Assembly: GCF_003710825.1 (NCBI RefSeq)
Contig: NZ_RHHQ01000005.1
Coordinates: 146,696 to 210,695 of the forward strand
From: Brevibacillus fluminis
Lineage (GTDB): Bacteria > Bacillota > Bacilli > Brevibacillales > Brevibacillaceae
Reading direction: 5' to 3'
DNA length: 64,000 nt
Shown here: positions 50,792-60,156 of the stretch, piece by piece
Layout of the letters: each line of letters opens with the position of its first letter
Numbering within the stretch: the first letter of the stretch is position 1
Translations under genes and position numbers: made by a program
Notes under the pieces: model-generated
Databases searched by the model: none
Told to the model about the DNA's origin: nothing
What the model saw: only the letters and a program-made list of their open reading frames with translations

Positions 50792-51815
50792 ATCGGATCG
50801 TCCGGTATACATTTTGGGTATCGAGACGAGCTGTGACGAAACATCGGCGGCAGTCGTGCAGGATGGGCGGATTGTGCTATCCAACATCATCGCGTCGCAA
50901 GCTGACATTCATAAACGGTTTGGCGGTGTAGTGCCAGAGGTAGCATCTCGTCGTCATGTGGAAAACATTACGCTCACCATTGAGGAAGCGCTGCAGGTGG
51001 CGGGGAAAACGCTGGACGATATCGACGCGATAGCCGTCACATGCGGCCCGGGATTGGTGGGGGCGCTGCTGGTCGGTGTGGCGGCGGCCAAAGCGATCGC
51101 CTTTGCACGGGAGATTCCGCTGATCGGGGTACACCATATCGCCGGCCACATTTATGCAAACCGGCTTGTGGAGGAAATGCAATTTCCGCTGCTCGCGCTG
51201 GTGGTTTCGGGTGGGCATACGGAGCTTGTGCTGATGAAGGAGCACAACCATTTCCGCATTCTCGGGGAAACTCGCGACGATGCTGCCGGAGAGGCATACG
51301 ACAAGGTGGCGCGAGCGCTTTCCTTGCCATATCCGGGAGGGCCGCATATCGACCGGATGGCGGCGGAAGGCAATCCGTCTGTTCCGCTGCCTCGTGCATG
51401 GTTGGAGCCGGACTCGTATGATTTCAGCTTCAGCGGTCTTAAATCGGCGGTTTTGAACACATTGCACAATGCTGCACAACGGGGCGAAACGATCGATCCG
51501 GTCGATTTGGCAGCAAGCTTTCAGTCGTCGGTTGTGGAAGTGCTTGTGGAAAAAACCATTCGCGCCGCCAAAGAATTCGATGTGAAACAGGTGGTGCTGG
51601 CCGGTGGCGTCGCTGCGAATAAAGGGCTGCGCATGGCGCTGCAGCATCGATGCGAAAAGGCGAATGTTCCACTGGTCATTCCGCCGTTTGTGCTTTGCAC
51701 GGATAATGCGGCCATGATCGCTGCTGCGGGATTCGTCTCGTATCAGCAACGAAAATTTGCTTCACTTGATCTGAATGGAACGCCAAATTTACCTCTGGAA
51801 ACCTCTGCTGAGTAA
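50772..51815 (+). CDS. tsaD: tRNA t6A transferase catalytic subunit TsaD
   Basis: The 347-residue enzyme transfers threonylcarbamoyl to A37 of ANN-decoding tRNAs. [14 protein letters not shown] opens the protein. The iron ligands are in [10 protein letters not shown] (His122 and His126), and [18 protein letters not shown] and [10 protein letters not shown] follow. GGGTGG lies six bases before ATG 50772; ATG 50778 is also possible. Two terminators and a DnaA-box cluster follow. Confidence 0.94.
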   Translation: MKMNRNESDRPVYILGIETSCDETSAAVVQDGRIVLSNIIASQADIHKRFGGVVPEVASRRHVENITLTIEEALQVAGKTLDDIDAIAVTCGPGLVGALLVGVAAAKAIAFAREIPLIGVHHIAGHIYANRLVEEMQFPLLALVVSGGHTELVLMKEHNHFRILGETRDDAAGEAYDKVARALSLPYPGGPHIDRMAAEGNPSVPLPRAWLEPDSYDFSFSGLKSAVLNTLHNAAQRGETIDPVDLAASFQSSVVEVLVEKTIRAAKEFDVKQVVLAGGVAANKGLRMALQHRCEKANVPLVIPPFVLCTDNAAMIAAAGFVSYQQRKFASLDLNGTPNLPLETSAE

Positions 51816-51876
51816 AACTCGGCAGAGGTTTTTTTGTCGAGTGGCTCCACCAATGGTTAGGTGGAGTCGCGTTTTT
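51799..51876 (+). terminator. Tandem terminators after tsaD
   Basis: First, AACCTCTGCTGAG pairs with CTCGGCAGAGGTT and is followed by TTTTT (51799-51835). Second, GGCTCCACC pairs with GGTGGAGTC (51843-51868) and is followed by CGTTTTT. Confidence 0.85.
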
Positions 51877-52061
51877 CACATTATCCACAGGTTTTGTGGA
51901 GACTGACAGATTGCCCAAATGATTTGTTGTGAATAATGGTGATAAAGCTTGAAATAGGCTTGTTAAAGATAGTGAAATATTGTGTGGGCAGCTGTGATTT
52001 TTGTGGATAAACATGTTGATAAACCATCCGTAATCCACAGGTCATCATACAGTTATCAACA
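51872..52061. promoter_or_regulatory. DnaA-box cluster between tsaD and the 52.07 kb gene
   Basis: Three perfect TTATNCACA boxes occur at 51881-51889 (plus), 51928-51936 (minus) and 52002-52010 (minus). One-mismatch boxes occur at 51872-51880 (plus), 52014-52022 (minus, TTATCAACA), 52031-52039 (plus) and 52053-52061 (plus, TTATCAACA). That is seven sites in 190 bases, with an AT-rich middle. The last box abuts the ribosome-binding site of the next gene. Confidence 0.85.
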
Positions 52062-52070
52062 GGAGGCACC

Positions 52071-54311
52071 ATGAGTTATAAACAAATTGTGCAAATAATG
52101 TGGATATTATTGCTGCTTATCCCCATGTTTGTTCAAGCGGATAGCGGATTGGCGGTAGCTTCAGACACAAGGCAAGCGGTTGTCGTTTTTATCGACGGGC
52201 TCTCGTTTGCGGATGTGGACAAGTTGAGAAATCATCCACAGATTGAAGCGGCGCTTTCTTACACAGCATTTGGAGCGATGAGCATCCGTACGCCGGGAGC
52301 CCGGACGGCGGAAAATGCGTATTTGCTGATGGGGAGCGGCACGCAGGCAATATATACTGCTGCGAGCGGTACCGCTTATTCTCCTGAAGAGCTGCTTTCA
52401 AACGGCGAACAAGCAGGGGAACGGATGAAGCAGGTAGGGCGTTTGGACGGAGGAGGGGCGGAAACCGCAGCTGTTTTGTTTCCGGGAATCCAGCGTCTGC
52501 TGAATGACAATCGGGATCGCCCTTTCACGGAACGGATCGGATTGCTCGGGAGCACTTTGAAAGAACACGGCATGCGCGTGACGCTGCTAGGAAACAACGA
52601 TTATGGTACCGTTCGGCAGAGGCCGGCGGCGCTCTTCGCGATGGACAGGGAAGGTAGGATCGCAGATGGGGATGTCACAGCGGGAACGCTCATGCAGGCT
52701 CCCACGTACCCTTACGGCGTGAGAACTGATTATGAAAAGCTGGCCAGGAGAGCGGCTATGCAGCAAGGTAGCGGCATTACCGTCATAGAGCTCGGTGACC
52801 TTGCCCGTCTCTACAGGCTACAGCCGATGATGAGCCCGGAACGGTTCGAACGACAATACCAAGCGGTGATATCCGATCTGGGACGATTTCTCGCCCAGCT
52901 CACCGCTGACCAACAGGCGAAAAAACAAATGGTCATGGTCGCTTCCTCTGGTGTCAATCCTGCGGCACAAAAGGAGAAATCGCTTTTGCTGCCGATTCTG
53001 GTCTGGCAGGAAAACCGAAGCGGCTCACTTTTTTCTTATACAACACGACAAGACGGGTTGGTGAGCGGTCTTGACGTGATGCCAACGCTGCTCTCATGGC
53101 TTGATCTGCCGATCCCCGCTGAAGCGACAGGTCATGTCATTCGGGCCAAGGCTGCGGATGGGCTATCGATGGATGAAATGTTTGCGAGAGTGAATTGGAT
53201 CGACCACGTGTACCGGTACCGTTCCACCGTTCTTTCCGGCTATGTGATCATGCAGATCGTCGCGCTTGTTGCCGGACTTGCGATCTGGCTTTGGCAGCGC
53301 AGAATGGGGGTGTCGATCGCAGAGGGCGTGAAGCGTCCCGTGCGAATTGTGCTGTTTTCCCTTTTGTTTTATCCGGGGCTGTTGCTCCTGGAACCTTTGC
53401 TTCCTTGGCGGTTACCGCCTGTCGTGATCCTTGCCTTGCTGTTCTTCGTTACGATGATTATCGCGACTGGGCTGGAAGGGCGTGGGTTTGTCCCGGCGCT
53501 GATGATGACGGGTGGACTTACGGCTGCCGGCATATTGGTGGACGGGTTCATGGGCGGACACATTATCAGCCGCTCTTATCTTGGCTACGACCCGGTTATC
53601 GGCGCGCGCTTTTACGGATTGGGAAACGAATTGGAAGGCGTGCTGATCGGTGCCAGCATCCTTTTTGCAGCTGCAGTCTACGAAAGGGGTGGCAGGCGGT
53701 GGGGGTGGATATGTGATTTTGCAGCCATCCTTGTTTTCGGGGTAGTGCTCATCTATATGGCTTTGCCATCATTGGGGGCAAATGCAGGTGGGTTCTTGGC
53801 GGGGGCGATCGGATTCGGAATGGCGATGCTGCGATTCCGCCAAGTGACCATAAAAAAGCGAGAACTCCTGCTCTTTGCAGGAATTCTCGCTGGTGGAATC
53901 GGTATTTTGATTGTAGCCAACCTTTGGTCCGCCGAACCGCTCACACATGTGGGCAAGGTTGCCAAGCAAATCATGGCGGGCGATTGGGCAGCGATCGCAC
54001 AGATCGTGGAACGGAAATTGGCGATGAATGTGAGGTTGATCCGCGTCTCGCTTTGGAGCAAAGGTTTTTTTGTCTCGTTGATCGCTCTCGGAGTACTGAC
54101 ATTTTGGTCAGGCCGCTTCATGCAGCACCTCGCCCGAAAATGGCCGTTTCTCATCGGCGGGTTCCGCGGTATTGTGGCAGGTTCTCTCGCCGGATTGATT
54201 TTGAACGATTCGGGGATCATCTCTGCCGCCACATCGATCATTTTCTTTGCCATCCCGGCGTTGTATGCGGCGCTTGATGATCGTGCCCTTTCGGCTGACC
54301 GGTCAGCGTAG
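52071..54311 (+). CDS. Large membrane protein with an alkaline-phosphatase-superfamily-like outer domain
   Basis: The 746-residue protein has a signal sequence or TM at residues 5-25. An extracytoplasmic domain follows to about residue 385 (VVFIDGLSFADVD, MSIRTPGARTAENAYLLMGSG, GLVSGLDVMPTLLSWLDLP), which recalls alkaline-phosphatase/sulfatase superfamily proteins. About nine transmembrane helices fill the rest (from YVIMQIVALVAGLAIWLW to the C-terminus). Whether catalytic metal residues are complete is unclear. I know no function. It may handle envelope polymers. Its promoter must lie within or beside the DnaA-box cluster, so DnaA could affect its expression. Confidence 0.75.
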   Translation: MSYKQIVQIMWILLLLIPMFVQADSGLAVASDTRQAVVVFIDGLSFADVDKLRNHPQIEAALSYTAFGAMSIRTPGARTAENAYLLMGSGTQAIYTAASGTAYSPEELLSNGEQAGERMKQVGRLDGGGAETAAVLFPGIQRLLNDNRDRPFTERIGLLGSTLKEHGMRVTLLGNNDYGTVRQRPAALFAMDREGRIADGDVTAGTLMQAPTYPYGVRTDYEKLARRAAMQQGSGITVIELGDLARLYRLQPMMSPERFERQYQAVISDLGRFLAQLTADQQAKKQMVMVASSGVNPAAQKEKSLLLPILVWQENRSGSLFSYTTRQDGLVSGLDVMPTLLSWLDLPIPAEATGHVIRAKAADGLSMDEMFARVNWIDHVYRYRSTVLSGYVIMQIVALVAGLAIWLWQRRMGVSIAEGVKRPVRIVLFSLLFYPGLLLLEPLLPWRLPPVVILALLFFVTMIIATGLEGRGFVPALMMTGGLTAAGILVDGFMGGHIISRSYLGYDPVIGARFYGLGNELEGVLIGASILFAAAVYERGGRRWGWICDFAAILVFGVVLIYMALPSLGANAGGFLAGAIGFGMAMLRFRQVTIKKRELLLFAGILAGGIGILIVANLWSAEPLTHVGKVAKQIMAGDWAAIAQIVERKLAMNVRLIRVSLWSKGFFVSLIALGVLTFWSGRFMQHLARKWPFLIGGFRGIVAGSLAGLILNDSGIISAATSIIFFAIPALYAALDDRALSADRSA

Positions 54312-54341
54312 CTTGCGGGACGGATCGACTACGCGATCCTG

Positions 54342-56270
54342 TTATTCGGACAGCTCCTGCCACTCCTCGTACAGCGACTCGATTTGCGTTTTTGCCTGCT
54401 GAATCTGATCGTTGCGCTGCTGGGCCTGCACATGGTCGCTGTATACTTCCGGAAGACAGAGCTCACTCTCCAGGCGGGCGATCGTTTCCTCACATTGCAT
54501 GATCGTAGCTTCAATTTCTTCCAACCGTTTTTGGCGCTGCCGCTCGCGGCGTTTGGCATCCTTATCCTGCTCGTAGCTGCTTTTTTCCACAGGCTCGGAG
54601 GAAGTGCCGCGTTTTGCAGCATTGGCTGCAGCTTGCTCAGCAGCCATTTCCGCCAGTTCCTGCTTTTTCTCGACAAAGTAATCGTAATTTCCGAGGTAGC
54701 TCGTGACGCCCTCAGGTGACAGTTCGAGCACGCGCGTCGCGATCTTGTTCAGAAAGTAGCGGTCATGCGAAACGAACAGGATGGTGCCAGGGTAATCATA
54801 CAAAGCGTTTTCCAGCACTTCCTTGCTGAGGATATCCAGATGGTTGGTCGGCTCGTCGAAAATGAGGAAATTGGCTTGCTTCAAGAGGAGCTTGGCCAAG
54901 GAAACCCGCGCCCGTTCGCCACCGGACAGCTCGCCGATCCGCTTTTGCACGTCGTCTCCGGAAAATAGGAAGTTGCCGAGCAAGGTGCGCACATCTTTCT
55001 CCGGCATGAGCGGATAATCATCCCAAATTTCAGCAAGAATCGTTTTGCTTGTATTGAGGTGCCGCTGCTCCTGATCGTAATAGCCAATCATCACATTGCT
55101 GCCCATTTGGAACGTGCCTGCATGCTGATGTAATTGGCCGACGATCGTTTTGAGCAGCGTCGATTTGCCGATCCCGTTCGGCCCGACCAATGCCACTCGC
55201 TCTTCTCGCTCGATTTCGAAGCTGAGATTACGGGAGAGGACGGCGTCCGGATAGCCGATGGACAAACTGGACGCTTTCATCACCACATGTCCGCTCATTT
55301 TGGAGATATCAAAAGAAAAGTTAGCCGATTTGTTATGCGCGATCGGCTTATCCATCCGGTCCATTTTTTCCAGCGTTTTGCGTCTGCTCTGCGCCCGTTT
55401 GGTAGTGGAGGCGCGCGCGAGGTTGCGAGCGATGAAATCTTCGAGCTTGGCGATTTCCTCCTGCTGCTTATCGAATTTTTTCAGCTCCTGCTCCAGCGAT
55501 GCGGCCTTCAGGTCGAGAAAGCGGGAGTAGTTTCCGACATAGCGGGTCGCTCGGGTGCGCTCGATCTCATACACCACATTGACCAGCTTGTCGAGGAAAT
55601 AGCGGTCATGAGAGACGATCAGGACTGCTCCCTTGTAATTTTGCAAATAGCCTTCAAGCCAGGTGAGGGTCTCAATATCCAAATGGTTCGTCGGCTCGTC
55701 TAACAGCAGAAGGTCTGGCGATTGGAGCAAGAGCTTGGCCAATGCGAGGCGGGTCTTTTGTCCACCGCTGAGCGTCTTGATCGGAGACTGATAGTCCATT
55801 TCGGCAAAACGCAGGCCGTGCAGCACGCCGCGGATCGAAGCCTCGTAGCTGTAGCCGCCGCGTTCCTTGAACGCCTCGGATCGTCGGGAGTAATTCTCCA
55901 GTATTTGCTGGTAGCGCCGCTCGTCAGCGAGGACAGCCGAATCGCCCATCATGGCTTCCAGCTTGCGCAATTCCGCTTCTTCCTTTTGAAGATCGGTAAA
56001 GACTGTGAGCATCTCCGCCCAGATCGAGTTTTCCGATTCCAACCCCGTGTTTTGCGCCAAATACCCCATCGTCACTTCCTTGGGGATGCGAACCGCGCCG
56101 CTGTCATAGCTGAGCTGTCCGGCGAGGATTTTCATCAAGGTGGATTTGCCCGCGCCATTGACACCGACTAAACCGACGCGTTCTCCTGTTTGTATTTGAA
56201 GGGAAATATCTTGTAAAATAACATCGATACCATAAGCTTTTTGGATGCGTTCTGCTTGTAATAAAATCAT
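54342..56270 (-). CDS. ABC-F family ATPase (YdiF-like)
   Basis: This 642-residue soluble protein has two ABC domains: Walker A GVNGAGKST and GPNGIGKST, signatures LSGGQKTR and LSGGERAR, each followed by DEPTNHLD. The long inter-domain linker (ARASTTKRAQSRRKTLEKMDRM in outline) and a C-terminal coiled coil (about residues 560-640) are typical. ABC-F proteins act on the ribosome as translation factors or antibiotic-protection factors; this class cannot be told apart by eye. The ATG follows AGGTGAAATC. B. subtilis ydiF is likewise close to tsaD. Confidence 0.92.
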   Translation of the reverse strand: MILLQAERIQKAYGIDVILQDISLQIQTGERVGLVGVNGAGKSTLMKILAGQLSYDSGAVRIPKEVTMGYLAQNTGLESENSIWAEMLTVFTDLQKEEAELRKLEAMMGDSAVLADERRYQQILENYSRRSEAFKERGGYSYEASIRGVLHGLRFAEMDYQSPIKTLSGGQKTRLALAKLLLQSPDLLLLDEPTNHLDIETLTWLEGYLQNYKGAVLIVSHDRYFLDKLVNVVYEIERTRATRYVGNYSRFLDLKAASLEQELKKFDKQQEEIAKLEDFIARNLARASTTKRAQSRRKTLEKMDRMDKPIAHNKSANFSFDISKMSGHVVMKASSLSIGYPDAVLSRNLSFEIEREERVALVGPNGIGKSTLLKTIVGQLHQHAGTFQMGSNVMIGYYDQEQRHLNTSKTILAEIWDDYPLMPEKDVRTLLGNFLFSGDDVQKRIGELSGGERARVSLAKLLLKQANFLIFDEPTNHLDILSKEVLENALYDYPGTILFVSHDRYFLNKIATRVLELSPEGVTSYLGNYDYFVEKKQELAEMAAEQAAANAAKRGTSSEPVEKSSYEQDKDAKRRERQRQKRLEEIEATIMQCEETIARLESELCLPEVYSDHVQAQQRNDQIQQAKTQIESLYEEWQELSE

Positions 56271-56347
56271 GATTTCACCTCAAGGTAATTCATTCTATCT
56301 AGTGTATCCCAATGAAGAGAGAGTGGACAAGGGGAGAGGAATTTCAT

Positions 56348-56950
56348 ATGGAGATGAAAGCACGGAAACAGGCTTTGCGAAAGCAGGTGCTTGCACAGCG
56401 CCAAACGTTGTCCGAGCAGGAGCGATGCGAGCGGTCGGCTAAGGCTGTACAGTTTCTGATGCAGTTTGAAGATTTGGCCGCCTGCAAAACCGTGATGGTA
56501 TTTTATCCATTCCGTGACGAGATTGACACCCGACCGTTTTTAGCGCATGCGCAGAAACGGGGGCAGGAAGTCTGGCTGCCGTATACCGATATGGAGAATA
56601 AGCGGATCATACCTTATGTTTATACCGGGGAAGATTGCCTCAAGCTAGGAACGTATGGAATCTACGAGCCGGACATTGCCCGCTGTGAGCCCGCCGATGT
56701 GGCGAAGCTCGACGCTGTCGTACTGCCTGGCGTAGCTTTTGACCGTAGCGGTGGAAGGATGGGTTATGGTGCCGGTTATTACGATCGGTTTCTTGCCGGA
56801 TTGCCTGGAGTTCCGCTCTTGATCGGTCTTTCGTTTGACGTGCAGGTAGTCGATGAAGTTCCGACAGAGCCCCATGATTTTCGCGTTCCGTACATTGCAA
56901 CAGAATCTGGTATATCTGCTACATTTCCGCCACAGTTCGAACGCAGCTAG
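56348..56950 (+). CDS. 5-formyltetrahydrofolate cyclo-ligase
   Basis: The 200-residue enzyme converts 5-formyl-THF to 5,10-methenyl-THF with ATP. KTVMVFYPFRDEIDTRPF, the GTYGIYEPD loop and the ATP motif GVAFDRSGGRMGYGAGYYDRFL in outline define the family. ATG 56348 is eight bases after GGGGAGAGG; the upstream ATG 56312 lacks a site. Confidence 0.92.
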   Translation: MEMKARKQALRKQVLAQRQTLSEQERCERSAKAVQFLMQFEDLAACKTVMVFYPFRDEIDTRPFLAHAQKRGQEVWLPYTDMENKRIIPYVYTGEDCLKLGTYGIYEPDIARCEPADVAKLDAVVLPGVAFDRSGGRMGYGAGYYDRFLAGLPGVPLLIGLSFDVQVVDEVPTEPHDFRVPYIATESGISATFPPQFERS

Positions 56951-56995
56951 AGCGGACTGTTATAGTATAATGGAGTATTGACTGGAGGTATGAAC

Positions 56996-57511
56996 ATGTC
57001 CCAATGGAAAATCGGTGTCATTACCGCAAGTGATTCAATTGCCCGCGGAGAGCGGGAGGATGACCGCATCGAGTTGCTCAAGGTGTTAGTTCGCGAATGG
57101 TTAAAATGTGAAGTTGCCGTTCATCGCAAAGTTCCTGACAACATGGAAGAGCTGCAAGAAACGATGATAGAGCTGGTGGACCGTGAAAAGTGCGATTTGT
57201 TGATTGTCGCTGGCGGAACCGGTTTAAGCCCAAGGGATGTTACGCCTGAGGTGACCCAGTGGGTGATTGACCGTCCTATGCCTGGACTGGTTGAGGAAAT
57301 GAGACGCGCAGGCATGCAGCAGTCAAGACGTGCCATGCTGACCCGCGCAGCTGCCGGAACTCGGGGCAATTCCTTGATCTTCAACCTGCCTGGACATCCG
57401 AAAGGCGTCAAAATCTGCTTTGAAGCGATTGCGGATATGCTCCCAGACGCACTTTACATTCTGCAAGGAACGGAAAAGGCGGATGAGGATTGGGGCGGAT
57501 TGGGTTGGTAA
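56996..57511 (+). CDS. moaB: Molybdenum cofactor biosynthesis protein MoaB
   Basis: The 171-residue MogA/MoaB-fold protein has IGVITASDSIARGEREDD, then the molybdopterin-binding TGGTG-like VAGGTGLSPRDVTPE and NLPGHPKGVK. It should adenylate molybdopterin or bind it. ATG 56996 is seven bases after GGAGG. A good -10 (TATAAT near 56966) lies upstream. The MoeA-like gene overlaps its end. Confidence 0.9.
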   Translation: MSQWKIGVITASDSIARGEREDDRIELLKVLVREWLKCEVAVHRKVPDNMEELQETMIELVDREKCDLLIVAGGTGLSPRDVTPEVTQWVIDRPMPGLVEEMRRAGMQQSRRAMLTRAAAGTRGNSLIFNLPGHPKGVKICFEAIADMLPDALYILQGTEKADEDWGGLGW

Positions 57512-58506
57512 ACAAGCCTTCTTTTAAAGAGGTACCAGTCCGCGAAGCGGTTGGGCTCGTCCTACCGCATGACATGACTCAGATTTTGCCTGGCGAGTTT
57601 AAAGGGCGTTTGTTTAAAAAGGGGCATGTGATTACGGAAGACGATATTGAGCCCTTGCTGTCGATCGGCAAGGAGCACATCTACATACTGGACATGCCCG
57701 AAAACTGCTTGCACGAAAACGAGGCTGCCGAACGTATCGCGGCAGCTGTCGCAGGGCCGTCACTTACGAAGACAGAGCCTTATGAAGGGAAAATTAGCCT
57801 GAAGACGCCTGTTCTCGGTTTGACTAAAATCAATGAGGCGGCGATTCATGCCATCAACAGTCTGGAAGCGATTGCACTCGCGACGGTCGAAACCAATCAG
57901 GTGGTGCAGCCGGGAGGATCGGTGGCGGCTACGCGCATCATCCCGCTGATCATCGAGGAAGAGCGCATCGTGGAGCTGGAAAAACTGGCAGCGACATTCG
58001 CAGGTCCGATCGTCGATGTTATTCCGTTCCCAAAGCGGTGCATCGGTTTGGTCACGACTGGCAGCGAGGTGTTTGGCGGACGCATCGCTGACAAATTCGG
58101 TCCGGCAATCAAAGCGAAGGTGGAGGCGTTCGGTTCTGAAGTGGTCGAGCAGCGCTTTGCACCGGATGATAAGGCGTTGATCGAGCGGGAGATTCGTTAT
58201 TTTGTTGATCAGCAGGTGGATCTCATTCTGGTGACCGGCGGCATGTCGGTTGACCCGGATGATCGTACACCAGGGGCGATCGCAGGTGCGGGGGCAGAAG
58301 TGGTCCGTTACGGGACGCCGATGCTTCCGGGGTCGATGCTGTTGGTTGGCTATATCGGGAATATCCCGATTTTAGGCTTGCCAGGCGCAGTCATGCACGA
58401 GCCGTTTACATCGTTCGATGTGTTTCTCCCGAGGATATTAGTCGGCGAACGCATCGTGGCGGAAGATATGACACGGCTAGGCTATGGCGGCTTGCGCAAA
58501 TGTTAA
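57505..58506 (+). CDS. MoeA-like molybdopterin-binding protein
   Basis: The 333-residue protein starts VPVREAVGLVLPHDMTQI, like MoeA domain 1. It has a MoCF-binding domain from about residue 170 (CIGLVTTGSEVFGGRI, DLILVTGGMSVDPDDRTPGAI in outline, GLPGAVMHEPFTSFD). It is shorter than MoeA (about 400) and lacks its C-terminal domain. The family is annotated only as molybdopterin-binding. TTG 57505 has GGGGCGG six bases upstream inside moaB; TTG 57490 is an alternative. Confidence 0.82.
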   Translation: MVNKPSFKEVPVREAVGLVLPHDMTQILPGEFKGRLFKKGHVITEDDIEPLLSIGKEHIYILDMPENCLHENEAAERIAAAVAGPSLTKTEPYEGKISLKTPVLGLTKINEAAIHAINSLEAIALATVETNQVVQPGGSVAATRIIPLIIEEERIVELEKLAATFAGPIVDVIPFPKRCIGLVTTGSEVFGGRIADKFGPAIKAKVEAFGSEVVEQRFAPDDKALIEREIRYFVDQQVDLILVTGGMSVDPDDRTPGAIAGAGAEVVRYGTPMLPGSMLLVGYIGNIPILGLPGAVMHEPFTSFDVFLPRILVGERIVAEDMTRLGYGGLRKC

Positions 58507-58537
58507 TAGAAGCACAAATTGAAAGGGGCGCTTTGAG

Positions 58538-58879
58538 ATGAGTTCGATTGGGATTCCTGGATTAATTCTTATTTTGCTTTTGGCACTTGTACTGTTTGGC
58601 CCGAAAAAGCTCCCTGAATTGGGACGTGCCGTCGGAAACACCCTGAAAGAATTCAAAAATGCGACACGCGGCCTGACCAAGGACGAGGACGAGGAAGAAG
58701 AGCGTAAAAAAGTAGAAGCGGCTCCGGTTAACGCCCAAGAAAAAGATGCAATTGACCGTGAGAAGCTGGAGAAAGAGATTCGCGAAAGAATCGAACGCGA
58801 GCGTATGGAAGCGGAAATCCGTGAGAAACTGGAAAAAGAGCGACAGCAGGCGAAAGAGGAGCAGCAAAAAGCGCAATAA
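58538..58879 (+). CDS. tatA: Twin-arginine translocase subunit TatA with an extended acidic/basic tail
   Basis: The 113-residue protein has an N-terminal transmembrane helix ([18 protein letters not shown]), the [12 protein letters not shown] hinge and an amphipathic helix ([13 protein letters not shown]). The tail from residue 50 is unusually long and made of alternating Glu and Arg/Lys ([19 protein letters not shown]), likely a single charged helix. TatA forms the pore of the Tat export system for folded proteins. tatC follows directly. Confidence 0.92.
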   Translation: MSSIGIPGLILILLLALVLFGPKKLPELGRAVGNTLKEFKNATRGLTKDEDEEEERKKVEAAPVNAQEKDAIDREKLEKEIRERIERERMEAEIREKLEKERQQAKEEQQKAQ

Positions 58880-58897
58880 CGTAAGGTGGGTGCTAGG

Positions 58898-59677
58898 ATG
58901 AGTGTCGACCGTGATATGACGATGATTGAACACCTAACAGAGCTGCGCAGACGAATCATTTGGGTTCTTGCTGTGTTTGCGCTTGCCCTGATCGCAGGAT
59001 TGTTTCTGGCGAATCCCGTGATCACGTATCTGAAAGAAAGCCCTTTGGCTGGAGGAGTTCCTCTTAAGTCGTTCCATCCTTCCGACGCTCTCCAGGTTTA
59101 CATGCAGTTTGCTTTTGTTATCGGAATGATCGTGACGCTGCCGGTAGCCTTGTTTCATATCTGGCGGTTTGTCAGTCCTGGATTGCGCTTGCAGGAACGA
59201 CGCATGACCCTCTATTTCATCCCTGTGGCATTCTTTCTGTTTATTGCAGGGCTCGCGTTTGGCTATTTCGTCGTTTTCCCGATGGTCATGCAGTTCATGG
59301 CAGGGATCACAAAAGGGATGGAAGCTGATCCGAACTATGGGATCGCCCAATATTTCAGCTTTTTGTTTAACATGGTTATCCCGTTTGGGGTGCTGTTCGA
59401 ACTCCCGATCGTGGTGATGTTCCTCACGCGATTGCGGATTCTTAACCCGATGCGTCTGGCGAAAATGAGACGGATCGCGTACTTTGTGCTGGCGGTCATC
59501 GCCATCACGTTAACCCCGCCTGATTTTCTCAGCGACTTCATGGTGATGATCCCGCTCCTTATTTTGTATGAAGTGAGCATTTGGCTGTCCAAAGTCGTCT
59601 ATCGTAAGCAGCTGAAGGAAGACGAGGAATGGGAACGTAATTATGACACAATGGAAGAAAACCCTCTCACGCCGTAA
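58898..59677 (+). CDS. tatC: Twin-arginine translocase subunit TatC
   Basis: The 259-residue membrane protein has six hydrophobic helices and the TatC signatures MIEHLTELRRRI, SPLAGGVPLKSFHPSDAL and FELPIVVMFL. It recognises twin-arginine signals. ATG 58898 is eight bases after AAGGTGG. It shares an operon with moaB, the MoeA-like gene and tatA; this fits, because many molybdoenzymes use Tat export. Confidence 0.93.
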   Translation: MSVDRDMTMIEHLTELRRRIIWVLAVFALALIAGLFLANPVITYLKESPLAGGVPLKSFHPSDALQVYMQFAFVIGMIVTLPVALFHIWRFVSPGLRLQERRMTLYFIPVAFFLFIAGLAFGYFVVFPMVMQFMAGITKGMEADPNYGIAQYFSFLFNMVIPFGVLFELPIVVMFLTRLRILNPMRLAKMRRIAYFVLAVIAITLTPPDFLSDFMVMIPLLILYEVSIWLSKVVYRKQLKEDEEWERNYDTMEENPLTP

Positions 59678-59700
59678 AAAGGCGGAGAGGGTTTTTCTTT
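59658..59700 (+). terminator. Terminator of the moaB-tatC operon
   Basis: AAACCCTCTC pairs with GAGAGGGTTT, with an inner GCC/GGC, then TTTCTTTTTC. The left arm lies inside tatC. Confidence 0.85.
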
Positions 59701-59741
59701 TTCGGCAATACTAAGGGAAAAAAGGCGAAAGGTGGATTGCG

Positions 59742-60155
59742 ATGCAGTTTTTTCTGGCGCTTTGTTTGCTGTTTTCCCCATTGGAGTCTGCGGCTGCTGA
59801 GCAGGTAGAGTTGTTCGATACAGAACAGGAGCGTGTGGTGCAGACGTTTACGAATTCGTCGGCATTTCAAGAGGAGGCGCTACATATTTTAGACAGTGTG
59901 ACTGGGAGGGTGCTGGAGCTATCCCCATCACTGGAGCATGCGCTGATTGTGAAAATCCCACTCGCCCCACCGAAATCGCTTGTCGTACCTGCGGCGAAAA
60001 TTGACGAAAAGGTTCTGTCGGTTTTTGTCATCATACCCAAGCAGCAAAACCGCAAGCCGTGGCTGATCGTACATACGAAAAAGGAAGAGACGCTATTGCT
60101 CGAATTCACCGCTGGGATCGCCCGGCTGCGCCAGTTGATCGGCAAGCCGTCATGA
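59742..60155 (+). CDS. Small secreted protein of unknown function
   Basis: The 137-residue protein has a signal peptide ending near ESAAAEQ (residue 19) and a single mixed alpha/beta domain (ALIVKIPLAPPKSLVVP, VFVIIPKQQNRKPWLIVHTKKEE). I do not recognise the family. AAAGGTGG lies six bases before the ATG. It ends one base from the convergent CAP gene. Confidence 0.6.
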   Translation: MQFFLALCLLFSPLESAAAEQVELFDTEQERVVQTFTNSSAFQEEALHILDSVTGRVLELSPSLEHALIVKIPLAPPKSLVVPAAKIDEKVLSVFVIIPKQQNRKPWLIVHTKKEETLLLEFTAGIARLRQLIGKPS

Positions 60156-60156
60156 C

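Noticed and set aside
51872..52061. Interpretation of the DnaA-box cluster as the chromosomal origin oriC
   Set aside because: There is no dnaA, dnaN, rpmH, gyrB or parAB nearby, and no obvious DnaA-trio or unwinding element next to the boxes.
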